A stretch of 64,000 bases of DNA. It comes from Poriferisodalis sp965208925 (lineage in GTDB: Bacteria > Actinomycetota > Acidimicrobiia > Acidimicrobiales > Poriferisodalaceae). Positions 1 through 12,167 of this stretch are shown one piece after another. Below the pieces are notes generated by a model that ran no database searches, was not told the origin of the DNA, and saw nothing but the letters and a program-made list of their open reading frames with translations. Both the position numbers and the translations under genes were made by a program. The stretch is from assembly GCF_965208925.1 (NCBI RefSeq), contig NZ_OZ242364.1:868001-932000 (forward strand), read 5' to 3'. Position 1 is the first letter of the stretch, and every line of letters begins with the position of its first letter.

Positions 1-2
1 TC

Positions 3-3422
<3,420 letters not shown>

Positions 3423-3543
3423 CCGGCTCCCGGGCCGCTCTGCCATGACGGGGCCAGACCACTAGTCTTTCCCGGTGGCTGCGAGCGCAGCCGACCTCCG
3501 GTACCGCGGCATCGGCCGCTGAACAGCTTCTTCAGGAGAACGC

Positions 3544-3723
3544 ATGAGCGACGCCGATACCCGCAAAGTCGATGGCAAGGCGCTCGAGGACCCGCACAAG
3601 ATGATGGTCCCGTTCGCGAAGTTCAAGAGCTTCGAGTTCGCAGACAAGCTCTGGGTGCTCGGCGGGCTGCTCTTCCTGATCATCCTGATCAACGTCGTGT
3701 TCTCCGGCGGCACCGGGGGCTAG
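3544..3723 (+). CDS. small single-pass membrane protein, 59 aa
   Basis: Short gene of unknown function. A good ribosome binding site (AGGAGA) lies 6 bases before the ATG. The product starts MSDADTRKVDGKALEDPHK. It has a charged N-terminal half of about 35 residues and one hydrophobic segment, LWVLGGLLFLIILINVVFSG (about residues 36-55), and ends in a short glycine tail. It most likely sits in the cytoplasmic membrane with the N-terminus inside, since the positive charges precede the segment. It lies between dnaE and thrS on the same strand. I do not recognise the family. The start, ribosome site and clean hydrophobic segment make it a convincing gene despite its size. Confidence 0.7.
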   Translation: MSDADTRKVDGKALEDPHKMMVPFAKFKSFEFADKLWVLGGLLFLIILINVVFSGGTGG

Positions 3724-3830
3724 TCGCTGCGGTCCCTCACCCGCCCCATGACGTGCGCTCGACGCAGTCCGGCTGCTGCCACGTCGCAAATAACTCGCAT
3801 TCACAGGGCTGAGGCGAGGAAACTGTCGCT

Positions 3831-5930
3831 ATGAGCGGCAACGGGGCCGACCCAAGCGACATCGGCGGAGCAGGCGCTGCCGTCACCGTGGTGCTGCCCG
3901 ACGGGCAGAGCCGCGAACTCGCCGGCGGTGCCACCGGTGCCGACCTTGCTGCGTCGCTGGGACGGCGGGCGGCCAAGGACGCCCTGATCGCCGTTGCCGA
4001 CGGCGAGCAGCTCGACCTGAACCGGCCCTTGCCCGACGGCGCATCGGTGTCGCTGGTGTTCCCGTCGTCAGACGAGGGGCTCGAGGTGCTGCGCCACTCG
4101 ACCGCCCACGTGCTGGCCCAGGCGGTGCTGCGGCTGTACCCGGGCGCCACCTTCTCGATCGGGCCGCCGATCACCGACGGCTTCTACTACGACTTCGATC
4201 TGGGTCTCGACGACGGCGGGCGGGCGCGCACCTTCTCCGATGAGGATCTCGAGGCGATCGAGGCCGAGATGCGGGCCATCGTGGCCGCACGCCAGCCGTT
4301 CATCCGCGCCGAGGTGAGCCGGGCCGCTGCCGATGAGCTGTTCGCCGCGCATCCCTACAAGATCGAGATTCTCGACGGCGAGGCCGACGACCCTGCGTCG
4401 GGCCCTGAAGGCGGGGTGATCACCACCTACCGCAACACCGACGAGTTCGTGGACCTGTGCCGCGGCCCGCACGTGCCCGACACCGGGCGGCTGGGTCACT
4501 TCAAGCTGATGCGGGTGGCGGGTGCGTATTGGCGGGGCGACGAGAGCCGCCAGATGCTGCAACGCATCTACGGCACCGCGTGGGGCTCGAAGGCCGAGCT
4601 GGCTGCCCACCTGGAGCGGCTGGAGGAGGCCGCCAAGCGCGACCACCGGCGGCTGGTGACTGACTTGGACTTGCTCAGCTTCCCTGCCGAGCTCGGCGGC
4701 GGGCTGGCCGTGTGGCACCCCAAGGGCGCGGTGGTGCGCAAGATCATGGAGGACTACAGCCGCGACCGCCATGAGACCGGCGGCTACGAGTTCGTGTACA
4801 CGCCGCACCTGGCCAACGCCCGGCTGTTCGAGACCTCAGGGCACCTGGATTTCTACGCCGAGGGCATGTACCCGCCGATGGAGATGGACAACGGCGTCTA
4901 TTACCCCAAGCCCATGAACTGCCCCATGCACTGCCTGATCTTCAATCAGCGGCAGCGCTCGTACCGGGAGCTGCCGCTGCGGCTGTTCGAGCTGGGCACC
5001 GTGTACCGCTACGAGCGCTCGGGCACTTTGCATGGGCTGATGCGGATCCGGGGGTTCACCCAAGACGACAGCCACCTGTACGTGGCGCCCGAGCAGCTGC
5101 CCGATGAGATCGAGCGCCTGCTGGACTTCGTGCTCTCGGTGCTGAACGCGTTCGGTTTCGAGGACTTCGAGTTCAAGCTGTCCACCCAGGATCCCGAGAA
5201 GTACGTGGGCGACGATGAGGGCTGGGAACAGGCGACGGCTGCGCTGCGGGCTGCCTTGGACCGGCGCGGCCATGACTACATGGAAGCCGCGGGAGAGGCG
5301 GCGTTCTACGGGCCGAAGATCGACATTGACGTGACCGATGCGATCGGGCGCTCGTGGCAGCTGTCCACCATTCAGGTCGACTTCAACCTGCCCGAGCGAT
5401 TCAACCTGCGCTACACCGGCGCCGACGGCGAGGTGCACCGGCCGATCATGATCCACCGGGCGCTGTTCGGCTCGATCGAGCGGTTCTTCGGGGTGTTGGT
5501 GGAGCACTACGCGGGTGCGTTCCCGCCGTGGCTGGCGCCGGTGCAGGCGGTGGTGCTGGGCGTGCGGGCCGATCATGACTCGTTTGCCGAGTCGGTGGTG
5601 GCTCAGCTCGCCGAGGCGGGGTACCGGGCCGAGATGATGCCGGCCGATGACCCGCTGGGCGCTCGGATCAGGCGGGCCAAGCTGACCAAGGTGCCCTACG
5701 TGCTGGTGGTGGGAGACGACGACGTGGCGGCGGGCACGGTGGGCGTGAACCCCCGCGGCCAGCCGGTGCAGCGTGACGTGCCGCTGGGAGAGTTCCTGGC
5801 ACGGCTGGCCGACGAGGTAGAGCGCAAAGCCGTCGACGTGGGCGGCGCAGGCAGCACAACCGTCGATGTGGGCGGCGCAGGCAGCACAGCCGCCGATGCC
5901 GGCGCTGCAGCCGACTCGGCGGGCGACTGA
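3831..5930 (+). CDS. thrS: threonyl-tRNA synthetase
   Basis: Charges tRNA-Thr with threonine using ATP; cytoplasmic class II synthetase. The 699 residues hold a TGS domain (about 13-75), an editing domain with HSTAH and CRGPH motifs, and a catalytic core with the zinc ligand region MNCPMHC. Class II motif 2 lies around YRYERSGTLHGLMRIRGFTQ and motif 3 around RALFGSIERFFG. A C-terminal anticodon-binding domain follows (AVVLGVRADHDSFAESVV onward). The ATG follows a purine-rich GAGGCGAGGA site. An unusual tail of about 32 residues, rich in G, A, S and D, contains a 10-residue unit repeated twice (see the repeat entry). The tail is low-complexity and probably dispensable. The next gene starts 13 bases after the stop. 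Confidence 0.97.
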   Translation: MSGNGADPSDIGGAGAAVTVVLPDGQSRELAGGATGADLAASLGRRAAKDALIAVADGEQLDLNRPLPDGASVSLVFPSSDEGLEVLRHSTAHVLAQAVLRLYPGATFSIGPPITDGFYYDFDLGLDDGGRARTFSDEDLEAIEAEMRAIVAARQPFIRAEVSRAAADELFAAHPYKIEILDGEADDPASGPEGGVITTYRNTDEFVDLCRGPHVPDTGRLGHFKLMRVAGAYWRGDESRQMLQRIYGTAWGSKAELAAHLERLEEAAKRDHRRLVTDLDLLSFPAELGGGLAVWHPKGAVVRKIMEDYSRDRHETGGYEFVYTPHLANARLFETSGHLDFYAEGMYPPMEMDNGVYYPKPMNCPMHCLIFNQRQRSYRELPLRLFELGTVYRYERSGTLHGLMRIRGFTQDDSHLYVAPEQLPDEIERLLDFVLSVLNAFGFEDFEFKLSTQDPEKYVGDDEGWEQATAALRAALDRRGHDYMEAAGEAAFYGPKIDIDVTDAIGRSWQLSTIQVDFNLPERFNLRYTGADGEVHRPIMIHRALFGSIERFFGVLVEHYAGAFPPWLAPVQAVVLGVRADHDSFAESVVAQLAEAGYRAEMMPADDPLGARIRRAKLTKVPYVLVVGDDDVAAGTVGVNPRGQPVQRDVPLGEFLARLADEVERKAVDVGGAGSTTVDVGGAGSTAADAGAAADSAGD
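5832..5891 (+). repeat. two 30-bp direct repeats encoding the thrS tail
   Basis: Units 5832-5861 and 5862-5891 differ at only two positions and each encode VDVGGAGST plus T or A. They extend the C-terminus of threonyl-tRNA synthetase beyond its folded anticodon-binding domain. The unit is in frame (30 bases), so copy number could vary without breaking the gene. Confidence 0.8.
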
Positions 5931-5943
5931 GGTTCGGGCCGAC

Positions 5944-7119
5944 GTGAAGGCGCTGGTCTTCGAGCGCAAGGAGCTGCGCTTTGCCGCGGCGATGGCTGCG
6001 GGGAAGCTGAAGCCGGGCTCGGGTGCGGGCGTCGGCCCGCTGCGATTGACCGAGATGGATCCGCCGGCGCTGCCCGGCGGCGGGTGGCAGCACGTGCACA
6101 CGGCGTTGTCGGGCATCTGCGGCTCCGACCTGGCAACGGTCGACGGGAAGGTGTCGCGCTACTTCGAACCGCTGGTGTCGTTCCCGTTCGTACCCGGCCA
6201 CGAAGTGGTGGGCCACACCGACGACGGCAGCCGGGTGGTGCTCGAGCCGGTGCTGGGCCACGAGGCGCACGGCTTCGCCCCGCCGTGGCCCGACGCCGCC
6301 CCTGCCGACGGCGACGACTACGGCCACCTGATCGGCGGCGAGATCGAGGCCGGTCTGCAGACCGGGTCGTGCGCCTCGACCGGCGGAGGCTGGTCGGAGA
6401 CGTTCGCTGCCCATGAGTCGCAGCTGCATTCGCTGGGGTCGCTCGACCCCGAAGAGCTGTCCGACGAGGCGGCCGTGATGATCGAGCCGACCGCGGCCGG
6501 CGTGCATGCGGCGCTGCGATCGGGCGTGACCGAGGGCGGCACGGCGGCGGTGATCGGCGCCGGCACGATGGGTCTGGTGGCGGTGGCTGCACTGCGCCAG
6601 CTCACCGGCGTCGCGGCGATCGTGGTGGGTGCCCGCTACAGCCATCAGCGCCGCCTGGCCCGTGAGCTCGGCGCCGACCTGGCGGTGTCGCCCGACGAGC
6701 TGGGCCGTGCGGTGCGCCGGGCCGCAGGCACCCGGGTGATCGGCGAGACGCTGGGCTCGGGCACGCATGTGACCATCGACGCGGTGGCCTCGTCGCAGTC
6801 GCTGACCGACGCCATCGCCCTCACCCGGCCCCGCGGCCGCGTGGTGGTGCTGGGCATGCCCGCCAACGTGGAGCTGAACCTCTCCGCGCTGTGGCACCGC
6901 GAGACCGAGCTGGTGGGCGCCTATTGCTATGGCACCGAGCCGAGGCTCGACGGGGGTCACACCTTCGAAGCCGCCATCAAGCTGGTGCGCGATTGCGATT
7001 TGGGTCGCTTGGTGTCCGCGCTGTACCCGCTCGACGACTACCGCAACGCCCTCGAGCACGCCGCCAACGCCGGCTCCCGAGGCTCCACCAAGATCGCCTT
7101 CGACCTCCGCGAGTCGTAG
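5944..7119 (+). CDS. zinc-dependent medium-chain alcohol dehydrogenase family protein
   Basis: MDR-superfamily oxidoreductase that probably oxidises or reduces an alcohol/aldehyde with NAD(P); substrate unknown. I chose the GTG at 5944 because MKALVFERKELRFA is a typical family N-terminus; a longer frame from 5866 would overlap thrS. Visible are GICGSDL and PFVPGHEVVG, holding the catalytic zinc Cys and His-Glu, and the Rossmann motif AAVIGAGTMGLVAVAAL. The structural-zinc lobe lacks the usual four closely spaced cysteines and instead carries a Gly/Asp-rich segment with GSCASTGGGWSETF, as in several non-classical subgroups. Length 391 aa. It follows thrS by 13 bases and may be cotranscribed. 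Confidence 0.85.
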   Translation: MKALVFERKELRFAAAMAAGKLKPGSGAGVGPLRLTEMDPPALPGGGWQHVHTALSGICGSDLATVDGKVSRYFEPLVSFPFVPGHEVVGHTDDGSRVVLEPVLGHEAHGFAPPWPDAAPADGDDYGHLIGGEIEAGLQTGSCASTGGGWSETFAAHESQLHSLGSLDPEELSDEAAVMIEPTAAGVHAALRSGVTEGGTAAVIGAGTMGLVAVAALRQLTGVAAIVVGARYSHQRRLARELGADLAVSPDELGRAVRRAAGTRVIGETLGSGTHVTIDAVASSQSLTDAIALTRPRGRVVVLGMPANVELNLSALWHRETELVGAYCYGTEPRLDGGHTFEAAIKLVRDCDLGRLVSALYPLDDYRNALEHAANAGSRGSTKIAFDLRES

Positions 7120-7273
7120 CGACCAGCCCAGCCACTGCCAGGGGCCGACTCCAGAATCAGCACCAGAGTCAACGCCATAGCCAGCACCTCGGCCGTCGAG
7201 ACTCCGCGAACCAGACAGTCCCCGCGCATCCGGTTGCCGTCTCAGCCCACGCTCGGGGTCAGCCCCCGGCGGA

Positions 7274-8491
7274 TCAGCCCGGCGGCGCTCGGCACGCTGT
7301 GCTGCTGGAACCGTTGGAGCGCTTGTCCGGGGCTCGTAACCCGAATCGGCCCCTGCCAGCGCCTTCGACGGTGAATCCCTGTTCGTGAATCTTGACCTTG
7401 TGACAGTCGTTGCAGACCGTCACAAGGTTGGCGTAGTCGGTGGGGCCACCGTGCTGCCATTCGGTGATGTGGTGGGCGAAGCAGCGCTCGGGCGCGACGC
7501 CACAACCGATGCAGCCTTGGTCGCGCAGCGCCAGCGCCGCTCGTTGGAGCTCGGTGGCAGTGCGCCGGGTCCGCCCCATGCACAGATCCGCGTTCGCGTC
7601 ATCGAAGATCACCGGCAGCACCTTCATGTCGACTGCGGCCTTGGCGATCTCGCCGATCGGAACCGGAGTGCCGTCAGCCAGGCGTGCATCGCGGAGCCGG
7701 TGGTTGACCATGTCGTAGTCGGCGACGACCAACAGAGTCGTGCCCGCAGGGCGCCGACGACCAGGCTCCAAGAGGAGCTTGGTGATCGCATCGGCGGTGC
7801 GCTGCGTGGGGGTGGGACGCGCGCCTGGATCTTCGTCCCGGAACATGCTGCGCTCGGTAGCGGCGATCACCGAGTTCACCCTCGCGCCAGTCAGCGGATC
7901 GAGTTCGAGGTTGACCACCACCATGCCGTCGTCGCGCCGGGTGAACACCCGCCCGGCGCGTGATCGCCGCTGACGCTCCAGCAGACTCTCGCCGTCATCG
8001 CCGCTGCAATCGGCCACATGACGTGCCACGGTCCGGCGAAACTGGTCGTAGCCCTCACGACGCGCCCGCGCGACAAGGAATCCTTCGTCGATCGGGGCTT
8101 CCCCAGCGGCACGAGCAATCAATCGGGCGTGCGCCGAGGGGATTCGCCCGGCCGCAAGGTCGCTGCGTGTCACATCGAGCTCACTCAGCGCCACCGCGGT
8201 CTTCACATCAGCACGAGCCGCGCGCCCCGACATCGACAGCTTCTCCTTGGCAACCTGCTCGGCGACGGCCGCGCTGTCACGGCGCGCAATCTCGCCCAGC
8301 GTGTCGGCGTACATGGCCTCCAAGCCGGACCGAGCCCGCCCAATCTCAACCAAGCGGGCACGCAACGACTCATCACACAGACCCGCGACATCCACCGCCG
8401 CTACACGCACACCGACTGACGCAGCCTCGCCCAGAGGGTCGGATTCGCCGTCGCTTCTCATGTGAACAAACGTACGGAGGGGGTGTGACAA
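7274..8491 (-). CDS. DUF222 / HNH endonuclease domain protein
   Basis: 405-residue member of the actinobacterial family with an N-terminal DUF222 region and a C-terminal HNH nuclease domain. The HNH part reads CIGCGVAPERCFAHHITEW, then GGPTDYANLVTVCNDCHKVK, giving the CxxC/CxxC zinc knuckles and the H-N-H core. Such proteins are very abundant in actinobacteria and are presumed DNA nucleases, possibly mobile; their role is not established. The GTG at 8491 opens the longest frame, and an ATG at 8461 is an equally plausible start. The gene stands alone, convergent with the dehydrogenase gene and divergent from the MazE/PIN pair. Confidence 0.85.
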   Translation of the reverse strand: MSHPLRTFVHMRSDGESDPLGEAASVGVRVAAVDVAGLCDESLRARLVEIGRARSGLEAMYADTLGEIARRDSAAVAEQVAKEKLSMSGRAARADVKTAVALSELDVTRSDLAAGRIPSAHARLIARAAGEAPIDEGFLVARARREGYDQFRRTVARHVADCSGDDGESLLERQRRSRAGRVFTRRDDGMVVVNLELDPLTGARVNSVIAATERSMFRDEDPGARPTPTQRTADAITKLLLEPGRRRPAGTTLLVVADYDMVNHRLRDARLADGTPVPIGEIAKAAVDMKVLPVIFDDANADLCMGRTRRTATELQRAALALRDQGCIGCGVAPERCFAHHITEWQHGGPTDYANLVTVCNDCHKVKIHEQGFTVEGAGRGRFGLRAPDKRSNGSSSTACRAPPG

Positions 8492-8587
8492 CCTCAGCAG
8501 TCACTCAGTCTCGACTCGACGCATTGGAGTCATAGAATGGGTAAGGCAATACTGACTATTGCAAGGATAAGTGAGATAGGTCACAGC

Positions 8588-8821
8588 ATGCTCGAATCGA
8601 CCATTACCTCGAAAGGCCAGACGACGTTGCCTCGCCGGGTCCGCGAGCGCTTGTCACTTCAGCCCGGCGACAAGGTGCGTTACCTCATCGATGGCGATGC
8701 AGTCCGGATCGTCGCCGTGCGGCCGGTCAGTGAGCTGTTCGGCATGCTCCAGTACGACGGCCCACCGGTGACATTGGAGGAGATGGACGCGGCGATCGCC
8801 GAGCGCGCCGCGTCGGCATGA
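8588..8821 (+). CDS. AbrB/MazE-type antitoxin
   Basis: 77-residue swapped-hairpin DNA-binding protein that starts MLESTITSKGQTTLPRRVRE, a hallmark of AbrB/SpoVT/MazE antitoxins, followed by LSLQPGDKVRYLIDGDAVRI. The acidic, flexible C-terminus (VTLEEMDAAIAERA) is the part expected to bind the toxin. The frame extends upstream to 8537, but the family alignment puts the start at 8588. Its TGA overlaps the ATG of the PIN gene (ATGA), so the two are translationally coupled, as in TA operons. Autorepression through the AbrB domain is expected from the family. Confidence 0.88.
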   Translation: MLESTITSKGQTTLPRRVRERLSLQPGDKVRYLIDGDAVRIVAVRPVSELFGMLQYDGPPVTLEEMDAAIAERAASA

Positions 8822-9219
8822 TTGCCATCGACACCAACGTGCTGGTCCGGCATCTCGTCAATGACGACCCCGAGCAAGCGGCACGGGCGCGCAGCCTCCT
8901 GGGATCAGCGTCCCGCGATCGACCAGCCTTTGTCTGCCGGGAAGTACTCATGGAAACGGTCTGGGTTCTCGAAACCACCTACCGCTTCGAACGCCCGCGC
9001 GTCGCCGAAGCCCTGTCGGCACTGCTGACCGCGAGCGGCCTCGCCATCGAAGCCGCTGACGACGTCGCCGAAGTTGCGAATGCATACCGCAGCAGCAATG
9101 CGGATTTCTCCGACTTGATGATCCTGGCCGCAGCGCGGCGCAACGACGCGCAGCCGTTGTTCACCTTCGACCGGCAGCTCGCTGCGCTGGACGGCGCTGC
9201 GCTGCCAGATCACCGCTGA
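8818..9219 (+). CDS. PIN-domain ribonuclease toxin (VapC-like)
   Basis: 133-residue PIN-domain protein, presumed site-specific ribonuclease toxin neutralised by the MazE-type protein encoded immediately upstream. Conserved acidic residues are visible: MIAIDTNVLVRHL (first Asp), the Glu in VLMETVWVLE, SNADFSDLMILAAA (third acidic cluster) and FTFDRQLA (fourth). It overlaps its antitoxin by four bases. An AbrB-fold antitoxin paired with a PIN toxin is a common VapBC variant. Confidence 0.88.
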   Translation: MIAIDTNVLVRHLVNDDPEQAARARSLLGSASRDRPAFVCREVLMETVWVLETTYRFERPRVAEALSALLTASGLAIEAADDVAEVANAYRSSNADFSDLMILAAARRNDAQPLFTFDRQLAALDGAALPDHR

Positions 9220-9309
9220 ACCGCCGAATCGAGAATCCCAGTCTCGGGGTGGGCGCAGTGTTCACCGCGGGGACAGGGATCGTTCGCCCGGAGCTGGCAG
9301 GCTGTCGCG

Positions 9310-9984
9310 GTGGCGGCTCTGCGTGAGACAACGGCCAGCCGGCTGACTTCGGAGTTCGTGGGGACGGGGTTCCTGCTGCTCAGCGTGGTGGGCTCGGGGA
9401 TCATGGCCGAGCGGCTTAGCCCGAACGACGTGGGGCTGCAGCTGCTGGAGAACTCGATGGCCACGGCGGGGGCGCTGCTGTGCCTCATCCTGCTGTTCGG
9501 CGCCACCTCGGGGGCGCACTTCAACCCGGCGGTGACGCTGTGGGCTCGCCTCGCCGGCGACCTCGACAACCGGATGGCCGGGCTGTATGTGGTGGTGCAG
9601 ACCGCCGGCGCGATCCTGGGCGTGATCGCCGCCAACGTGATCTTCGAGCTGGATGCCGTGTTCTGGTCGACCAACGACCGGATCAGCGGGGCCGCGTTCC
9701 TGTCGGAGATCATCGCCACGTTCGGGCTGGTGATCGTGATCATCGGCGTGGTGCGCTCGGGCAAGGCCCAGTTCGTGCCGTTCGCCGTGGCCGCCTACAT
9801 CGGCGGGGCCTACTTCTTCACCTCGTCCACCAGCTTCGCCAACCCGGCGGTGACCGTCGGTCGCATGTTTTCCGACACGTTCGCCGGCATCGCGCCCGCC
9901 AGCGCACCGCTGTTCATCGTGGCGCAGTTCATCGGTGCGCTCTGCGCGATCGGCGTGGCACGAGTCACGCACCCGCAGCGCTGA
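9310..9984 (+). CDS. MIP/aquaporin family channel
   Basis: 224-residue integral membrane channel for water or small neutral solutes. Both family signature loops are present: HFNPAVTL in the first half and SFANPAVTVGR in the second, the latter with the selectivity-filter Arg after the second NPA. About six hydrophobic segments are visible (for example ALLCLILLFGATSG, AGAILGVIAANVIFE, IIATFGLVIVIIGVV). It starts with GTG. In several bacteria related proteins conduct arsenite or glycerol, but no arsenic genes lie nearby, so the substrate cannot be assigned. Apparently monocistronic. Confidence 0.9.
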   Translation: MAALRETTASRLTSEFVGTGFLLLSVVGSGIMAERLSPNDVGLQLLENSMATAGALLCLILLFGATSGAHFNPAVTLWARLAGDLDNRMAGLYVVVQTAGAILGVIAANVIFELDAVFWSTNDRISGAAFLSEIIATFGLVIVIIGVVRSGKAQFVPFAVAAYIGGAYFFTSSTSFANPAVTVGRMFSDTFAGIAPASAPLFIVAQFIGALCAIGVARVTHPQR

Positions 9985-10103
9985 GCCGGTTGCGGCCTCG
10001 GTTCGAAGGCCGCTTTCCGCAGGCCGAGCAGCCCGCTGGACTCGATGCAGGGGCTGAACGCCGCGAGTTGGGGGGTTGCTGGGCGAGGCGCTGAGGGCCG
10101 GGG

Positions 10104-11084
10104 CTATTGCAGGGTTTCGGCGAACTCGCGGGCGAGGTAGGTGAGGGTCAGGTCGGCACCGGCGCGCTTGATGGCCGTGAGGTGCTCGACTGCCGTGGCG
10201 GCCCCGTCGATCCAGCCGTTCGCAGCCGCCGCCTTGAGCATCGCGTACTCGCCCGACACGTGGTAGGCGGCCAGCGGCAGGTCGAAGCGGGCCCTTGCCG
10301 CAGCGATCACGTCGAGATAGGCCAGCGCCGGCTTCACCATGATGATGTCGGCGCCCTCGGCGATGTCCAGCTCGATCTCGGCCATGGCCTCGCGGGCGTT
10401 GGCGGGATCCTGCTGGTAGCCCTTGCGGTTGCCCCCGCCGGCGATCGTCACATCCACGGCGTCGCGGAATGGCCCGTACTCGGCTGAGGCGTACTTCGCC
10501 GAGTAGGCCATGATCGGCAGGTGGTCGTATCCGTTGCGGTCGAGCGCCTGGCGGATCGCCCCGACCTGGCCGTCCATCATTCCCGACGGGCCCACCATGT
10601 CGGCACCGGCCTCGGCCTGGGCCAGCGCCACCCGCTGGTACAGCTCGAGCGTGGCGTCGTTGTCGACCTCGCCGTCGTCGGTCACCACGCCGCAGTGGCC
10701 GTGGTCGGTGTACTCGTCGACGCAGAGGTCGGCGATGATCGCCATCTCGGAGCCGTGGTCGTCACGCAGGTTGCGCAGCGCCACCTGCACCACGCCGTCG
10801 GGATTCCAGGCCTCTGAGCCCACCGGGTCCTTGCGGGCAGGCAGCCCGAACAGGATGACGCCGCTGATGCCCAAGCTCGCCAGCTCGTTGACTTCCTTGC
10901 GCAGCGACTCCTGGGTGTGCTGCACGATGCCGGGCAGCGACACGATGGGCTGCGGCTCGGTGGTGTCCTCACGCACGAACAGCGGGGCGATGAGGTCGCT
11001 GGGGGTGACGGTCGTCTCCGCGACAAGGCGGCGCAGCGCCGGCGTGCGACGCAGCCGACGAAGGCGGCGAGCCGGAAAGGTCAC
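10104..11084 (-). CDS. hemB: delta-aminolevulinic acid dehydratase (porphobilinogen synthase)
   Basis: Condenses two 5-aminolevulinate molecules to porphobilinogen in haem and other tetrapyrrole synthesis; cytoplasmic homo-oligomer. The 326 residues include both active-site lysines, in MAYSAKYAS and IMVKPALAYLD. The metal-binding segment DLCVDEYTDHGHCG keeps two of the three cysteines of zinc enzymes, with Asp at the middle position. This suggests an intermediate or Mg-dependent metal site, as seen in other bacterial lineages. No other haem genes are in the window, so it is not in a hem operon here. Confidence 0.96.
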   Translation of the reverse strand: MTFPARRLRRLRRTPALRRLVAETTVTPSDLIAPLFVREDTTEPQPIVSLPGIVQHTQESLRKEVNELASLGISGVILFGLPARKDPVGSEAWNPDGVVQVALRNLRDDHGSEMAIIADLCVDEYTDHGHCGVVTDDGEVDNDATLELYQRVALAQAEAGADMVGPSGMMDGQVGAIRQALDRNGYDHLPIMAYSAKYASAEYGPFRDAVDVTIAGGGNRKGYQQDPANAREAMAEIELDIAEGADIIMVKPALAYLDVIAAARARFDLPLAAYHVSGEYAMLKAAAANGWIDGAATAVEHLTAIKRAGADLTLTYLAREFAETLQ

Positions 11085-11119
11085 CCCGTCATGCTATTGG
11101 GGGGTTGATGGGGCGGCGA

Positions 11120-11578
11120 TCAGTCCTCGGCCGGAAACAGATGGGACCGCGATCCGATGCTCACCTTCCCCGGCTCGGGATTGGGGACCAGCACTTCGCA
11201 CTCCATCCGGTCGGTGTCGCGGAAGAAGAGGCTCAGCTTCCTGCCGAAATCGGTCACGACGTCGTCCGCCGCGCCAGCTGACATCAGCCTGCTGCGAATC
11301 TCGCGGAATTCATCCAGGGACGCCGCCCGCAACCCGATGTGGTCCAGCCGGCCTCGGCCGAACATCGGCGTCTGCCGTGATGCCTCGTCGTTGCCGTCGA
11401 TCTCGAACACGTTCAATTCGGTGCTGGGGCCGACGTTGATGACCGTCATGCGCGGTCCGCCCGGGTATTCCTCGCCGTCGAACTCAATGGTTGCCCCGAA
11501 TATGTCGATGTAGAAGCGCTGCAACTGGTCTGAGTCGCGGGTGATAACCGCCACATGATCCATCCCGTTCGTGAGCAC
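11120..11578 (-). CDS. VOC / glyoxalase-dioxygenase superfamily protein
   Basis: 152-residue vicinal-oxygen-chelate fold protein with two beta-alpha-beta-beta-beta halves. MDHVAVITRDSDQLQRFY opens the first half and RLDHIGLRAASLDEF the second. Candidate metal ligands are the two His in these strands and the Glu in MECEVLVPNPE. The substrate is unknown; family members include glyoxalases, dioxygenases and resistance proteins. GTG at 11578 gives the longest frame; an ATG at 11563 (MDHVAV) is an alternative. It lies 35 bases downstream of the hemB start on the same strand. Confidence 0.8.
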   Translation of the reverse strand: MLTNGMDHVAVITRDSDQLQRFYIDIFGATIEFDGEEYPGGPRMTVINVGPSTELNVFEIDGNDEASRQTPMFGRGRLDHIGLRAASLDEFREIRSRLMSAGAADDVVTDFGRKLSLFFRDTDRMECEVLVPNPEPGKVSIGSRSHLFPAED

Positions 11579-11735
11579 GACACCGTCCTTTGCCCATGGT
11601 GAAACTCGGTGCGCACGTTATACACGGCCGCTTGGGCTGCCTTGATCAATCCGCAGTCAACGGCTGATGCCCGATGTCGCCAGAAGACCGAATCGGCAGT
11701 GACACCGGGTAGGGGCGTGGCATAGGTTCGCAGGC

Positions 11736-12161
11736 GTGGAGATCGGGTCCGAAGACTGGTGCGCGGAGATGTCCGAGGCGCTTGCGGACTTGGAGCTGCC
11801 CGATGTGCAGGCCACTGTGGAGCAGCGCATCGGCGACGGCAACGGCGGGCCGGTGGTGGCCTACCGGCTGGTGATCGACAGCGGCCGGGCGCACCTGGAG
11901 CCAGCACCGCCCGATACTGCTGGGACGGCAGCCAGCGACAGCAAAGGCGTGGGCATCAGCGATGACGGCGGCGTGGTGGTGATGAGCCAATCCCGGGAGA
12001 CGGCGGAGGCCGTGCGGCGCGGTGAGCTGGGCGCGCTGGCGGCCTTGCAGGGGGGGCTCATCACGGTCAGCGGCGACGTGCGGGTGCTGATCGCTGCTGC
12101 GGAGGCGCTGGCGCTGGTGAACACCGCTCTGGGCCAGGCGCTCGCCGACGACGGAGGCTGA
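11736..12161 (+). CDS. SCP2-like sterol-carrier domain protein
   Basis: 141-residue small soluble protein starting with GTG. The C-terminal half (ETAEAVRRGELGALAALQGG then ITVSGDVRVLI) follows the pattern of SCP2 lipid-binding domains: charge-poor strands, a run of helices, then a G-D-x-x-x-L turn. Its first part holds EQRIGDGNGGPVVAYRLVID and a strand with HLEPAPPD. It ends 6 bases before the Fpg/Nei gene and is probably cotranscribed with it. The lipid-binding role is inferred from the fold pattern only. Confidence 0.6.
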   Translation: MEIGSEDWCAEMSEALADLELPDVQATVEQRIGDGNGGPVVAYRLVIDSGRAHLEPAPPDTAGTAASDSKGVGISDDGGVVVMSQSRETAEAVRRGELGALAALQGGLITVSGDVRVLIAAAEALALVNTALGQALADDGG

Positions 12162-12167
12162 GCATCT

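Noticed and set aside
4836..7059. Long minus-strand open frames opposite thrS and the dehydrogenase gene
   Set aside because: Arg/His/Pro-rich antisense frames caused by high GC; the plus-strand genes are unmistakable.
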